Positions 5,018 through 5,177 of a stretch of 5,177 nucleotides of DNA are shown here, piece after piece. A program made the translations under genes and the position numbers. A model generated the notes under the pieces. The model was not told the DNA's origin. It worked only from the letters and a program-made list of their open reading frames with translations, and did not search any database. The DNA comes from an uncultured Caldimicrobium sp. (GTDB lineage: Bacteria; Desulfobacterota; Thermodesulfobacteria; Thermodesulfobacteriales; Thermodesulfobacteriaceae), in NCBI GenBank assembly GCA_938091475.1, contig CALLJI010000016.1, positions 1 through 5,177 on the forward strand, read 5' to 3'. The number at the start of each line of letters is the position of its first letter. Position 1 is the stretch's first letter.

Positions 5018-5177
5018 GAAAAGTCTATTTGGATCATATGGCTACAACACCCTGCGATCCAAAGGTGGTAGAGGCAATGTTACCTTTTTTTACTGAAAAC
5101 TTTGGCAATGCTTTAAGTTCCTATGACTTAGGGGTAAAAGCAAGAGAAGCAGTGGAGGAGGCAAGAGCAAGAGTGGC
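5014..5177 (+). CDS. NifS/IscS-type cysteine desulfurase, N-terminal fragment cut by the window edge
   Basis: This family of PLP enzymes (fold type I, class V aminotransferase) releases sulfur from cysteine as an enzyme persulfide for Fe-S clusters and sulfur carriers. Only 54 residues are visible. [19 protein letters not shown] (4-22) is the classic NifS/IscS N-terminus, followed by [11 protein letters not shown] (30-40) and the helix [13 protein letters not shown] (42-54), all in register with the family. Two deviations stand out: Met9 in LDHMATTP, where N or A is common, and ALSSYDLG where PSSxHxxG is usual. The PLP lysine and the persulfide cysteine lie beyond the window, so the subtype (NifS, IscS or another) cannot be settled. 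The frame is open to the last base. It overlaps the TusA-like gene by 4 bp. Confidence 0.9.
   Translation, partial: MRKVYLDHMATTPCDPKVVEAMLPFFTENFGNALSSYDLGVKAREAVEEARARV

Overview
The window comes from an AT-rich Gram-negative bacterium with lipid A. The best guess is a thermophilic sulfate- or sulfur-metabolising lineage of the Thermodesulfobacteriota/deltaproteobacterial type. The clues are a lipid A operon that uses LpxI rather than LpxH, an AhbA-type siroheme decarboxylase (the alternative haem route of sulfate reducers and archaea), Lys/Glu-rich compact proteins, and very tight gene packing. The taxonomic call is inference; no rRNA or other marker lies in the window.

Minus strand, 4112 down to 1: a five-gene lipid A operon read right to left as fabZ, lpxA, lpxI, a Gfo/Idh/MocA-family dehydrogenase, and lpxB. 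lpxB runs off the left edge and lacks about its last 30 codons. Junctions are 8-bp overlaps (fabZ/lpxA, lpxA/lpxI) or gaps of 3-4 bp, so the genes are almost certainly cotranscribed and translationally coupled. FabZ makes acyl-ACP for membrane lipids, LpxA starts lipid A synthesis on a UDP-sugar, LpxI releases lipid X from UDP-diacylglucosamine, and LpxB joins lipid X to UDP-diacylglucosamine to give the disaccharide. lpxC and lpxD are not here.

Centre, 4113-4220: a short, very AT-rich divergent intergenic region. It holds a plausible promoter for the lipid A operon and a repeated CTTTTATTTT element.

Plus strand, 4221 to 5177: an ahbA-like siroheme decarboxylase subunit gene, a 98-bp AT-rich spacer with a small dyad, then a TusA-like sulfur-carrier gene overlapping by 4 bp the start of a NifS/IscS-type cysteine desulfurase that is cut by the right edge. 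The last two form an obvious sulfur-transfer pair.

The most interesting point is the dehydrogenase inside the lipid A operon. In Acidithiobacillus a dehydrogenase of this superfamily (GnnA), with an aminotransferase (GnnB), lies between lpxA and lpxB and makes the 3-amino sugar nucleotide used for amide-linked lipid A. Here LpxA has also lost two residues that are usually conserved in its sugar-nucleotide region (D74 and K76 in E. coli numbering). Together these suggest a modified lipid A acceptor sugar, although no gnnB is visible. No CRISPR, mobile element, tRNA or rRNA was seen.
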